Source: Chloroflexota bacterium
GTDB taxonomy: Bacteria; Chloroflexota; Anaerolineae; UBA2200
Length of the DNA stretch: 64,000 bases
Assembly (NCBI GenBank): GCA_014360905.1
Contig: JACIWW010000010.1
Location: forward strand, 1-64,000
Direction: 5' to 3'
A model generated the notes under the pieces. It worked only from the letters and a program-made list of their open reading frames with translations. It did not search any database and was not told where the DNA came from. This document shows positions 7,984 through 16,982 of this stretch, piece by piece. Each line of letters starts with the position of its first letter. Position 1 is the stretch's first letter. A program made the translations under genes and the position numbers.

Positions 7984-9130
7984 ATCCACGCACGGTGGGA
8001 TCGAACAGCTTACGGTATTCCTGAATAGCGAAGCGGTCCGTCATGCCTGCGATGTAGTCACAGATGACACGCTCTGGTTGCTCATCGGCGAATCTAGCCT
8101 GAATTTCCAGTGGAAGTTGACGGGGTTCGTGCAGATAGGCTTCGAAAAGCTGGCAAATCAGGCGTTGCGCTTTCACTTGCATGCGCATTACTCGATAATG
8201 ACAATACAGATTCGCAAACAAAAAATCCTTCAACTGGCGATTCCTACTTTGCATCTCTGCGGAAAAACCCACTAGGTTGTAAGGGGCACGGCGTACATCT
8301 TCAGGTGACTTGATGCCCAGGTCCCTTAGTTTACGCTCTACGGTCTGGATGACATCGGTTACTTCCAGATTGATCAGGTAGCGAATAACCCGACGACGAT
8401 CCATCTCAGTGAAGGGGGATTCCTGGATGCTTAATGCCTCAAGAGCCTCCCTCCACAATTGTATATCGTGCAAATCGCTCACTTGGAGCAACTCGGAGCG
8501 CAGGCCATCGTCAAGATCATGGGTGGTGTAGGCAATTTCATCCGCAGCATTGACCAGTTGGCCCTCTAAAGTTGCTCGTTTATCCGGCTCGTATTCTACG
8601 GCTTCGGCGACGTCGTATTCGGTGGTGTGCTTCACAATTCCCTCGCGTACTTCCCAAGTCAGGTTTAAACCAGGGAAATCTGGATAGCGCCGTTCGAGTT
8701 TCTCTACGATGCGCACGCTCTGATCAGTGTGATTAAACCCACCGTATTCTTTCATCACCTCATTCAGAGCCACCTCGCCTGAGTGTCCGAAAGGGGTATG
8801 TCCTAGATCATGTGCGAGGGAGATCGCCTCGGCCAAGTCTTCGTTGGCTCCCAATGCACGGGCCATCGTCCGTGCGATCTGAGCTGTCTCGATGCTATGG
8901 GTCAGCCGCGTGCGGTAGTAATCCCCCTCATAGTTGACGAAAACTTGCGTTTTGTATTCAAGCCGCCGGAACGCTGTGGTGTGAATAATGCGATCGCGGT
9001 CGCGTTGAAACGCAGTACGGTAAGGATGTTCCGGTTCGGGATAGGCCCGCCCACGCGATTCACGGCTTTTGACTGCATAAGAAGCCAAACGCTGTAACTC
9101 GATTTCTTCTAGTTCTTGACGTGCGAACAG
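7982..9130 (-). CDS. dgt: Deoxyguanosinetriphosphate triphosphohydrolase-like HD protein
   Basis: HD-domain dNTP triphosphohydrolase, 382 residues from the proposed start. Metal-binding residues are in RLTHSIE, the AHDLGHTPFGH HD box, and a later VNAADEIAYTTHDLDDG segment typical of dGTPase-like proteins. It probably hydrolyses dNTPs to the nucleoside plus tripolyphosphate. The start is odd: the frame is open to 9163, but AGGAGG (9137-9142) lies inside it and is followed after 6 nt by a CTG at 9130. That CTG gives the family-like N-terminus LFARQELEEIELQRL; no ATG or GTG is nearby. It is divergent from the ligase gene. Confidence 0.93.
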   Translation of the reverse strand: MFARQELEEIELQRLASYAVKSRESRGRAYPEPEHPYRTAFQRDRDRIIHTTAFRRLEYKTQVFVNYEGDYYRTRLTHSIETAQIARTMARALGANEDLAEAISLAHDLGHTPFGHSGEVALNEVMKEYGGFNHTDQSVRIVEKLERRYPDFPGLNLTWEVREGIVKHTTEYDVAEAVEYEPDKRATLEGQLVNAADEIAYTTHDLDDGLRSELLQVSDLHDIQLWREALEALSIQESPFTEMDRRRVIRYLINLEVTDVIQTVERKLRDLGIKSPEDVRRAPYNLVGFSAEMQSRNRQLKDFLFANLYCHYRVMRMQVKAQRLICQLFEAYLHEPRQLPLEIQARFADEQPERVICDYIAGMTDRFAIQEYRKLFDPTVRG

Positions 9131-9163
9131 GTCACACCTCCTAATCAAAATTCTAGCATACAA

Positions 9164-9192
9164 ATTATACGGTCAATATATTAGGTATCCAA
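9164..9192 (-). promoter_or_regulatory. Promoter of the dGTPase gene
   Basis: On the minus strand TTGGAT (9187-9192), 17 bp, TATAAT (9164-9169). The predicted start lies near 9157, downstream of the in-frame codon at 9163. This supports translation from the CTG at 9130 rather than from further upstream. Confidence 0.7.
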
Positions 9193-9208
9193 AGAGCGAT
9201 TTGCATTT

Positions 9209-9238
9209 TTGACGCATTTGCACAAGTCATGGTATACT
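9209..9238 (+). promoter_or_regulatory. Promoter of the acyl-CoA ligase gene
   Basis: TTGACG (9209-9214), 18 bp, TATACT (9233-9238), with a TGn extension (TGG-TATACT). The predicted leader of about 50 nt ends in the AAAGGAGGG SD. Confidence 0.75.
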
Positions 9239-9294
9239 ATGGAAGCCGCTTGTATGTATGGCACACTATTAACCCAAAGGAGGGAGTGGAAACA

Positions 9295-10983
9295 ATGGAG
9301 AAGCCCTGGTTGAAGAATTACGAGCCTCAAGTCCCGCACACGATCAAGTACCCCGAGCGTCCGCTGCATACCAACCTGGAAGAATCTGCGCGCAAGTACC
9401 CTAATGCTACTGCTACCATCTTCATGGACGCCAAGTTGACCTACGCGCAGCTCAATGCCCTGGCCGACCGCTTTGCCGCTGCCCTGCAACAACTGGGGGT
9501 CAAGAAGGGCGACCGCGTGGGCATCTATTTGGCCAACTGTCCCCAGTTCATCATCGGGTACTACGGCGCACTCAAAGCTGGAGCCATCGTTGTCTCGTTC
9601 AACCCGCTCTATGCCGCGCGCGAGGTAGAGCACCAACTCAAGGATTCGGGAGCGGAGACGATGCTGGTGATGAGCCGCTTCTATCCCATCGTCAAGCAGG
9701 TGCGTGCTCGTACTGCGCTGAAGCATGTTATTGTGACTAATATCAAGGAGTACTTCCCACCGCTGATCAAGCTGCTCTTCACGTTGGCCAAGGAGAAGCA
9801 CGAGGGGGATCGGCAGGACATCTCAGGCGATGCCAATACCTACTGGCTTCAGGATTTGCTCAGCAAGGCGCCCGCCAAGCCTACGCCGGTAGAGGTCAAG
9901 CCCAGCGATACCGCGTGTCTTCTGTACACAGGGGGTACCACGGGCGTGCCCAAGGGAGCCGAACTCAGCCATGCGAACATCATGTCCAACGCTGTCATGT
10001 GTAGGCACTGGCTTCATGACATTCAGGAAACGAAGGAAGTCATTCTGACTGCGCTGCCACTTTATCATAGCTATGGCATGACCACCTGTATGAACCTGGG
10101 CATCTATGCAGCAGCAGCCCTGCTGCTCATCCCCAATCCACGCGACATCCCGACGCTTATGCAGAACATCAACAAGCACCACCCAACTCTCTTCCCTGGT
10201 GTGCCCACCATGTACGTGGCGTTCAACAACTTCCCCGATCTCCAGAAGTACAATGTCAAGTCCATCCGCGCCTGCATCAGTGGCGCGGCAGGACTGCCGG
10301 TGGAGGTGCAGACCAAGTTCCAGGAATTGACCGGTGCTCGATTGGTAGAGGGCTATGGTCTGAGCGAGGCTTCACCGGTGACTCATGCCAACCCAATCTA
10401 CGGCAAGAACAAGATCGGCACCATCGGCCTGCCATGGCCCGATACAGATGCCAAGATCGTGGATTTGGAGACGGGCACCAAGGAGTTGCCGCCAGGTGAG
10501 ATAGGGGAACTGATCGTGCGTGGGCCACAAGTGATGAAAGGCTACTGGAACATGCCGGAGGAGACAGCGCTTGCCCTGCGCAATGGCTGGTTGTACACAG
10601 GGGACATAGCCAGGATGGATGAGGAAGGCTACTTCCAGATCGTGGACCGCAAGAAGGACATGATCATCGCTGGTGGGTTCAATATCTATCCGCGGGATGT
10701 GGAGGAAGTGCTCTACCAGCATCCTAAGGTAAAAGAGGCAGTGGTGGCAGGCATTCCTGATCCGTATCGCGGCGAGACGGTGAAGGCCTACATTGTGCTG
10801 AAGGAAGGGGAGACGGCCACAGCGGAGGAGATCATTGAATTCTGTCGTGCCAATATGGCCAAGTACAAGGTGCCGACTGCGGTGGAATTCCGCACAGAGC
10901 TGCCCAAGACGATGGTGGGCAAGGTGCTACGCCGCATGCTGGTCGAGGAAGAAAAGAAAAAACTGGCAGAGCAGGGGAAGTAG
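9295..10983 (+). CDS. fadD: Long-chain fatty acid-CoA ligase
   Basis: AMP-forming acyl-CoA synthetase, 562 residues. The adenylation P-loop is LLYTGGTTGVPKGAELSHAN, then YGLSEASPVTHANP, then the hinge/core motif GWLYTGDIARMDEEGYFQIV with DRKKDMIIAGGFNIYPRDVE, and a C-terminal catalytic Lys in LPKTMVGKVLRR. It activates fatty acids for degradation or lipid synthesis. The ATG at 9295 follows AAAGGAGGGAG. Its codons are visibly more C/G-ended than those of neighbours, suggesting high expression or a different history. It is a single-gene unit ending at a bidirectional terminator. Confidence 0.93.
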   Translation: MEKPWLKNYEPQVPHTIKYPERPLHTNLEESARKYPNATATIFMDAKLTYAQLNALADRFAAALQQLGVKKGDRVGIYLANCPQFIIGYYGALKAGAIVVSFNPLYAAREVEHQLKDSGAETMLVMSRFYPIVKQVRARTALKHVIVTNIKEYFPPLIKLLFTLAKEKHEGDRQDISGDANTYWLQDLLSKAPAKPTPVEVKPSDTACLLYTGGTTGVPKGAELSHANIMSNAVMCRHWLHDIQETKEVILTALPLYHSYGMTTCMNLGIYAAAALLLIPNPRDIPTLMQNINKHHPTLFPGVPTMYVAFNNFPDLQKYNVKSIRACISGAAGLPVEVQTKFQELTGARLVEGYGLSEASPVTHANPIYGKNKIGTIGLPWPDTDAKIVDLETGTKELPPGEIGELIVRGPQVMKGYWNMPEETALALRNGWLYTGDIARMDEEGYFQIVDRKKDMIIAGGFNIYPRDVEEVLYQHPKVKEAVVAGIPDPYRGETVKAYIVLKEGETATAEEIIEFCRANMAKYKVPTAVEFRTELPKTMVGKVLRRMLVEEEKKKLAEQGK

Positions 10984-11050
10984 CAGATTGAGAGTGTTTT
11001 GCGTCGTGATTTAGCCGTCCCTTATTTACTGCGCGATGTTCTGAACAAAA

Positions 11051-11101
11051 GGCGTTCGCAGCGTAGAGTTTTTAGATCTCTGGCCTGCGAACGCCTTTCT
11101 T
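11051..11101. terminator. Bidirectional terminator between convergent genes
   Basis: GGCGTTCGCAG (11051-11061) pairs perfectly with CTGCGAACGCC (11085-11095). TTTCTT follows on the plus strand and CCTTTTG on the minus strand, so it can serve both the ligase gene and the convergent beta-propeller gene. Confidence 0.8.
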
Positions 11102-13145
11102 ATTCGCTACCTACCCCCTGCTGATAGCGATAGATGCCTTTATCCGTGCCAACCAGGATGAGATTAGTGTCATCGGGGCTCAGTGCTAATGCGCGCAATT
11201 CACGCCCTTCCAATCCCGAGCCCAGCGGTCTCCAAGATTTACCGCCATCTTCGCTCAACAGTACACCCTTGTGCTTGACCAAGGCATAGACAAAGGGTGG
11301 CATGGCCTGGCTTACAGTCAATTGTGTCAGTTCTGCACTCGGAGCTACATAATTCTGTGGTACTAAGATGGCCTCGTTGCGACCCTCCCCCTGGGCTTCG
11401 CTTACCTCGACTTGGGTCACAGCCAATAGTTGCACGCTGCCTTTGATAGGTGGAGCGATATCAGATACACCCAACAACCACTGTCGCCAGCTTTCTCCGT
11501 TGTCGTTGCTTTTGAATGCGCCCTCTTCTGTGACAGCATAAACGATCGTTTGCGCTCCTCTTGGATCAAGTACAATGCGTTGTACATTGCTGCCGATGAT
11601 ACCCTGGCTCTTATGCACCCAGGTCATGCCTCCATCATCGGAGCGGTAAAGGCCTTTTCCCTGCGTGCCAGCGTAAATGCGCGTAGTGTGTTCTGGATCA
11701 ACTACAAGAGCATTGATGAGAGCTTCGGTGACCATCCCTGTTGGCATCCAGGTCATCCCACTATCCGTGCTTCTGAACACCAAGCCTTCAGATACGCCTA
11801 TATATACAGTCTTGGTGTCAAGCGGGTCTACTTCTATGGCTGTTATTTGCGAGAAAGAGCGAATGAGTGCAAACGGATCTATTTCTCCGATATGCTGCCA
11901 TTCATCACCACCATTAGTGGTTTTGTACAACCCTCCACCTGCTACACTGGCATAGAAGGTGCGTCCATCCTTAGGATCCGCTTTCAATGCCAGGATGCTG
12001 GCTTCGTTGCTGGCTGTTATGCTTGAACTCCATGCCCAGGTTTCTCCTGAGTCGCTGCTGACAAACAGCGTGTTGCCCGAGCAGGCATAAATGGTGCTGG
12101 TCACGATTGGGTCTACCACGATGATGTGTACATCTACCGGTTGCCCATCAGATCCCTGTAGTCCTGTATTGCTTTTGAACCAAGTCTTGCGGCCGTCCAC
12201 GCTCTTGTATATGCCATCCTGTCCTCCGACATAGACCTCCTGTGGATTCCTGGGATTGACGGCCAGGCAACGTGCTACAGGGGGTTCGCGGTACGAGTCC
12301 ACATATCTCCAGAAGAGCCCTGCCTCTTCGGTCTTCCAAACCTTTCCCTTAGAGATGGCATAGACAGTGTTTGGTGTCCGAGGCACTATGGCCAGTTCAG
12401 AAACGTCGTCAGGATCGTTGAATGGCAAGGGGTCCCACCGTAGTTCCCCACTGACAACGCGGCTCTTGTAGATGCCATACGCAGAAGTACCTACATAAAG
12501 GGTATCTGGCTGTTCTGGATGCATCGCCATACATTGCAAGGTGCTGGTAAAATCACCGGCGGGGTACCAGTTCAGACCACGGTCAGGGCTGGTAAAGACG
12601 CCCGTTTGGACAGCGGCATACAGTTTTTGAGGGTTGAAGGTGTGCACATACAGAGACCGGATTTCGTAAGGGGGCAATTGATCCGCGCTTTCACTGTACT
12701 GACTGCATTGCTTCCAGTTTGTCCCCCCATCCATGCTGACATAGACTTTGCCATTCCAGGTGCCGGCATAGAGTATACGCGGATCATCCGGGTCAATGGC
12801 CAAGGCACGGATGAGGCGTTCATTCAGACCATTGTTGCAGGCAGTCCATGTCTTGCCCTGATCATCGCTTTTGAATACGCCGCCATCGGTAGCGGCATAG
12901 AGCAGGCGCACGCCGTTGGGGTCCTCGACTAACAAGGCGTTGATTTTGCCATCGAAGGGGCTGCTGAGTGGCACCCAGCGCTGTAGTGCTTCGGCGGGAG
13001 CAGCGGGGATTAAAGTCGGAAAGGAGAGAATAACGCGCTGCTTCCAGATCCAAAACGCGAGCAGCGCCAGAGCCAATGTGGCCAAGACGGGCACGATTCT
13101 TTTTTGCAACCACAGGGTTCGACCTGCAGCGGACCCACTGCCCAT
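11100..13145 (-). CDS. Membrane-anchored beta-propeller protein with sortilin/BNR-type repeats
   Basis: 681 residues. A basic N-terminus and one TM helix near residues 17-33 (IVPVLATLALALLAFWIW) anchor an extracytoplasmic domain. That domain is built from about 13 repeats of the form (I/L)YAGT..GGVYKS.DGG.(T/S)W, the Asp-box/VPS10-sortilin pattern also seen in Ycf48-like and glycosidase-associated propellers. Repeats begin near residue 70 and run to the C-terminus. I chose the ATG at 13145, with GAGGTG 7-12 nt upstream, over the longer open frame to 13208. The role is probably protein or polysaccharide binding at the cell surface; the partner is unknown. Confidence 0.85.
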   Translation of the reverse strand: MGSGSAAGRTLWLQKRIVPVLATLALALLAFWIWKQRVILSFPTLIPAAPAEALQRWVPLSSPFDGKINALLVEDPNGVRLLYAATDGGVFKSDDQGKTWTACNNGLNERLIRALAIDPDDPRILYAGTWNGKVYVSMDGGTNWKQCSQYSESADQLPPYEIRSLYVHTFNPQKLYAAVQTGVFTSPDRGLNWYPAGDFTSTLQCMAMHPEQPDTLYVGTSAYGIYKSRVVSGELRWDPLPFNDPDDVSELAIVPRTPNTVYAISKGKVWKTEEAGLFWRYVDSYREPPVARCLAVNPRNPQEVYVGGQDGIYKSVDGRKTWFKSNTGLQGSDGQPVDVHIIVVDPIVTSTIYACSGNTLFVSSDSGETWAWSSSITASNEASILALKADPKDGRTFYASVAGGGLYKTTNGGDEWQHIGEIDPFALIRSFSQITAIEVDPLDTKTVYIGVSEGLVFRSTDSGMTWMPTGMVTEALINALVVDPEHTTRIYAGTQGKGLYRSDDGGMTWVHKSQGIIGSNVQRIVLDPRGAQTIVYAVTEEGAFKSNDNGESWRQWLLGVSDIAPPIKGSVQLLAVTQVEVSEAQGEGRNEAILVPQNYVAPSAELTQLTVSQAMPPFVYALVKHKGVLLSEDGGKSWRPLGSGLEGRELRALALSPDDTNLILVGTDKGIYRYQQGVGSE

Positions 13146-13178
13146 GCTGGAGCACCTCGTGTGATAAACGTACTGTCC

Positions 13179-13208
13179 ATTATAGCATCGAAGTTGACGA
13201 AAAGCCAA
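13179..13208 (-). promoter_or_regulatory. Promoter of the beta-propeller gene
   Basis: On the minus strand TATAAT (13179-13184) has TTGGCT 18 bp upstream (13203-13208). The -35 is weak; the -10 is perfect. Confidence 0.55.
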
Positions 13209-13276
13209 CAGTCATGTGCTTGCTTCTTGGTTGTGAAGGGGAACGCAGTACAAAGGCTTCGTGTACCTGCTAAATC

Positions 13277-13305
13277 TTGTCATGTTTCCCTAATCCAAGT
13301 ATAAT
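13277..13305 (+). promoter_or_regulatory. Promoter of the PEGA/DUF5107 gene, near-leaderless
   Basis: TTGTCA (13277-13282), 17 bp, TATAAT (13300-13305). The ATG at 13318 is only 12 nt past the -10, which predicts a leader of about 5-7 nt with no room for an SD. Confidence 0.75.
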
Positions 13306-13317
13306 GACGGTCAACAG

Positions 13318-15312
13318 ATGAAATGGGTTACGGGTTATCGGTCCAGAACTGAGCTGCGGTGGGGCATTTTGGTATTTTGTATAGCAGCATTATGGCTGTT
13401 GTATGCCATTATGGCTTGTAAATCACCTTCTCTCAATCCAACACCTGTCCCTTCTGCCACGCCCGCTCTGGCCCATCTACATGTCGAAGTGTTGCCAGTT
13501 GGCTCGAAGGTTTATCTCAATGGTGAGCAGAAGGGCTGTACTCCATTGAAACTGGATGTTTTAGCAGGGCAATACACCCTCCTCATCCAGCACGATGGTT
13601 ACGAGATCTTGCAGCGCGAGGTTTCGCCTATACCAGGGCAGGAGTTGCACATTAGCGCTGCGCTACGTGATGTCGTTCCACCTGTGGTGGGATTCGATCT
13701 GGTGACAACTTCTGTGCAAGTTGGACAGCCTGTGCATATCCGTGCCCAGGCCTCGGATAACGAAGCTGTGGCTATCCTACGCCTCTCTATTGGTAGGAAT
13801 CTGATAACTGAGGCGAATGACGAACTTCTGGATTATGTTTGGGACACCAAGGATGCTGCTGTTGGCTTTTATATGGTTGAGATCGAGGCGCGAGACATGG
13901 CTGGCAATGTGGGACGTGCTACAAGCACCGTCCAGGTTCACGCTGTACCAACGCCATTGCCATCTCCCACCCCGCGAGAGGTTGTTACTGTGCAGCCGGA
14001 AGTGAAAGTGTACGAGACTAAAATCACTCTACCTGCTTACCCTTATGAGCCTTACTTGAAAGAGAAGCTGGATATTCGCTACAACTTCAAGGTCGTCTGG
14101 TTGGATCGTGCTGCATATGAAGCGTCAAATCCACAGCCGCAACCACGAGCTTTTACCGCCATTGTTTTGGAGAACCCATATCTGAGGTTGACCTTCCTGC
14201 CAGAACTAGGCGGACGGCTTTATCAATGCGTTTTCAAGCCTACTGGGAAAAAGGTTTTCTACGAGAATGCAGTCCTGAAGCCATCCTACTGGGGACCGCT
14301 CAGCCGCGCTGAGAATTGGTGGCTAGCCGTCGGTGGCATGGAATGGGCTCTGCCTGTGCACGAGCATGGTTACGAATGGGGACTGCCCTGGACCTATCGT
14401 GTCGAGCGGCGAAGCGATGGCGCTTCTATACTCCTGCGTGATTACAATGAAAATGACCGACTACGTGCTGAGATCCGGGTCACACTGCCCACTGATCGCG
14501 CTTACTTTGTGGTTGAACCGCGCTTAGTGAATCCGACTTCTCAACCGATTGCCTGTCAGTTCTGGCTCAATGCTGCGTTGACCTTGGGTTCGGCGAGTGT
14601 ATCACCGAACACGGAATTCATCTATCCCACCGAGCACGTGATCGTGCACAGCACTGGCGACAACGCGCTGCCCGGTGAGCACCAGATAATGCCCTGGCCT
14701 ATCTACGATGGGCGAGATTTTTCCTTTTACAGGAACTGGCACAACTGGCTGGGCGTCTTTGTTCCAGATATACAGCAAGGCTATGCAGGTGCTTATAACC
14801 ATGATACGGATCTAGGCATTGTGCGGATATTCGCTGCCCAAGCCGTACCCGGGCTGAAGCTTTTTGCATTTGGCAAAGATTTTCCCGCTCATGGGGAGTA
14901 TACGGATGATGGGTCGGAATACTTTGAGATGTGGGCCGGCCCTTGCAAAACCTTCTGGCCGGAGGATGACGTGCTCGTTGGAGCAGGCCAGGCTATTAGT
15001 TGGAGTGAAATCTGGCTGCCATTCAGTTACATCGGCGGTCTGGATCAGGCCAGTGCAGAAGCCGTGGGCAAGGTCAGCGTGCAAGGCAACCAGGTGCACG
15101 TAGGGATTGCGGTTAGCAAGGCACGGTTGGGGCAGTTGCTGTTGAGGTGGAACGAGCAAGTGTTTTACGAGAAAGCAGTACAGCTTGCTCCAGAGAGGCC
15201 ACTTCTACTCGAGGTGCCTCTTCCTGCAGACGCAAATTTGCCTGGTAAATTGAGTGTACAATTGCACGATCAGGGCGGAGCAACCCTGCTAGAATTTACG
15301 AGTACATTTTAG
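13318..15312 (+). CDS. Lipoprotein-like PEGA + DUF5107 surface protein
   Basis: 664 residues. An N-terminal hydrophobic helix (GILVFCIAALWLLYAIMAC) ends at a possible lipobox with Cys34. A Pro/Thr linker leads to a PEGA domain (about 50-110: VEVLPVGSKVYLNGEQKGCT), an Ig-like domain (about 125-215, with a DMAGNVG motif) and a second Pro/Thr linker. Then comes a DUF5107-type beta-sandwich from about residue 240 (LENPYLRLTFLPELGGRLY), the fold of many carbohydrate-active enzymes, and a small C-terminal beta domain. I infer a cell-surface carbohydrate-related role. It precedes the zinc-ribbon/TPR gene by 16 bp. Confidence 0.8.
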   Translation: MKWVTGYRSRTELRWGILVFCIAALWLLYAIMACKSPSLNPTPVPSATPALAHLHVEVLPVGSKVYLNGEQKGCTPLKLDVLAGQYTLLIQHDGYEILQREVSPIPGQELHISAALRDVVPPVVGFDLVTTSVQVGQPVHIRAQASDNEAVAILRLSIGRNLITEANDELLDYVWDTKDAAVGFYMVEIEARDMAGNVGRATSTVQVHAVPTPLPSPTPREVVTVQPEVKVYETKITLPAYPYEPYLKEKLDIRYNFKVVWLDRAAYEASNPQPQPRAFTAIVLENPYLRLTFLPELGGRLYQCVFKPTGKKVFYENAVLKPSYWGPLSRAENWWLAVGGMEWALPVHEHGYEWGLPWTYRVERRSDGASILLRDYNENDRLRAEIRVTLPTDRAYFVVEPRLVNPTSQPIACQFWLNAALTLGSASVSPNTEFIYPTEHVIVHSTGDNALPGEHQIMPWPIYDGRDFSFYRNWHNWLGVFVPDIQQGYAGAYNHDTDLGIVRIFAAQAVPGLKLFAFGKDFPAHGEYTDDGSEYFEMWAGPCKTFWPEDDVLVGAGQAISWSEIWLPFSYIGGLDQASAEAVGKVSVQGNQVHVGIAVSKARLGQLLLRWNEQVFYEKAVQLAPERPLLLEVPLPADANLPGKLSVQLHDQGGATLLEFTSTF

Positions 15313-15328
15313 ATGTGGAGGCAATTTC

Positions 15329-16645
15329 ATGTATTGCAACCAATGTGGGGCTAAAGTAGAAGGCGATGCGCTGGTTTGCCCCAACTGTGGGCATTATCTG
15401 GCGACTGAGGTTAGGGCTTCAGAAGAGCAGGAGACAATCCCTGAAGAGGCAGAGCTCACAGAGCCTGAACCGCGGCCAAGAGGCTGTGGTTGGGCCATGA
15501 TCGCGGGCATGCTGGCAGGTTGCGCTATCCTGCTGATCCTAGGTATAGGGCTTTTTGGTGTCTATCAAGGGATACAGGAGCGTACACGCTTGAACCGTGC
15601 CGCTGCCTCGGAGCATTATCACAAAGGGCTAGAATATTTCATTGCTGAGAACTACGAACTTGCTCGGGCAGAATTCGCTCTGACCTTGCAACTCGACCCC
15701 AAGAATAGCGATGCAGAAGCCAAATTGGCCGAGGTAGAAGCCTTGCTGAGCAAGCGACCCACGCCTACCTCAGCTTTGCGTTATCAAACAGCTGTATTGC
15801 TGTACAACGAGGCTCGTGAGCTTTACAACAAGGGCAATTGGGAGGGTGTTATCGCCAAGCTAGAACAAGTCCAGGCTCTCGATCCTGAATATGAACGAGA
15901 ACAGGTCTCTATGCTGTTGGTCGAAGCCTATTACAAGGTGGGATTGAAATTCGTGGAAGAAAACCGTCTGGAAGAGGCAATTCGTTATTTTGACCGTGCG
16001 CTTGAATTGCGTCCCGCAGAGCAGGCAATCCGCGAGCAGAAGACCTTGGCCTCTCTTTACCTTGTTGGTCTAGGCTATTGGGGGGCCAATTGGCAGGAGG
16101 CAATTGAGGTTTTTTACGCGCTCTACCAACTGCAACCTGATTATAAAGACACGCGGCAGCGGTTGTACGATGCGTATGTATCCTATGCCAAGACCTTATC
16201 TGCGAAAGGTGAATGGTGTGCAGCTCGAGAACAATATGATCGTGCCCTGGCGATGAGCTTCAGTGAGGAACTGAAAGCGGAGCGAGAAGAGGCAGCACAG
16301 TCCTGTGCCGTTGCCTCTCTACCAACTAGCACACCTCCTCCTCGTGGGACATTCGTAGGCAAGGTGGTCAAGATCGAGGACGTTGGCCTGCAAACAGCAA
16401 TGATGATCCGAGGGCGAGTGCTGAATGCAGAGGGTGGACCCGTCGCTGGCGTCAAGGTTGGCCTATCTGCTTGGGACTGGTCTGCGCCTCCTGCTACCAC
16501 GAACGAGGACGGCATCTTTGCTTTTGATGGCTTGGGCAACCCGGTTACCTACACAGTCACGCTGGTTGATTTGCCCACCATCCCTCTGCCGGTGAAAGCC
16601 GATTGGAGCAAGCTCGTGTGGGTGGAATTTCGTCCACAACCATAG
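15329..16645 (+). CDS. Zinc-ribbon, membrane-anchored TPR protein
   Basis: 438 residues. An N-terminal zinc ribbon (CNQCG...CPNCG, residues 3-21) is probably cytoplasmic. After an acidic linker comes a TM helix near residues 56-78 (AMIAGMLAGCAILLILGIGLFG). The outside part contains at least five TPR-like helical repeats (HYHKGLEYFIAENYELARAE and similar, residues 95-325). A Pro-rich linker leads to a C-terminal carboxypeptidase-regulatory-like beta domain (RGRVLNAEGGPVAGVKVGLS). The ATG follows GGAGG by 7 nt. It probably forms an operon with the PEGA/DUF5107 gene and the DUF3467 gene. Function unknown. Confidence 0.82.
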   Translation: MYCNQCGAKVEGDALVCPNCGHYLATEVRASEEQETIPEEAELTEPEPRPRGCGWAMIAGMLAGCAILLILGIGLFGVYQGIQERTRLNRAAASEHYHKGLEYFIAENYELARAEFALTLQLDPKNSDAEAKLAEVEALLSKRPTPTSALRYQTAVLLYNEARELYNKGNWEGVIAKLEQVQALDPEYEREQVSMLLVEAYYKVGLKFVEENRLEEAIRYFDRALELRPAEQAIREQKTLASLYLVGLGYWGANWQEAIEVFYALYQLQPDYKDTRQRLYDAYVSYAKTLSAKGEWCAAREQYDRALAMSFSEELKAEREEAAQSCAVASLPTSTPPPRGTFVGKVVKIEDVGLQTAMMIRGRVLNAEGGPVAGVKVGLSAWDWSAPPATTNEDGIFAFDGLGNPVTYTVTLVDLPTIPLPVKADWSKLVWVEFRPQP

Positions 16646-16670
16646 TGGGAATCAAGAATAGGAGAGCAAC

Positions 16671-16982
16671 ATGAACAGAGAAAAAACACCACCACAGCCA
16701 ATGCAAATCAGCATTGAACTGCCAGCAGAACTAGAGGCTGTTTACGCGAATTTCGCCATGATCACCCACTCCCCATCGGAACTCGTAATTGACTTTGCCC
16801 GCGTACTGCCGAATGTGCCCAAAGCCAAAATCTATGCACGGGTGATCATGACGCCCATGAACGCCAAGCTGCTGCATCGTGCGTTAGGGGATAACTTGGC
16901 CAAATACGAAGCGCAGTTCGGGGAGATCAAGACCCCCGAACATGGATTTGGTGAGGAGCGCCCCATCGGGTTTAAGCACTGA
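16671..16982 (+). CDS. DUF3467 family protein
   Basis: 103 residues matching the pattern of DUF3467: PELEAVYANFAMITHSPSEL-like core, then VIDFARVLPN and ARVIMTPMNAKLLHRAL. The family is a small cytosolic protein of unknown function found near surface or secretion genes in several phyla. It lies 25 bp after the TPR gene with AGGAGAG before its ATG. Its 3' end overlaps the convergent DUF362 gene by 11 bp. Confidence 0.8.
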   Translation: MNREKTPPQPMQISIELPAELEAVYANFAMITHSPSELVIDFARVLPNVPKAKIYARVIMTPMNAKLLHRALGDNLAKYEAQFGEIKTPEHGFGEERPIGFKH

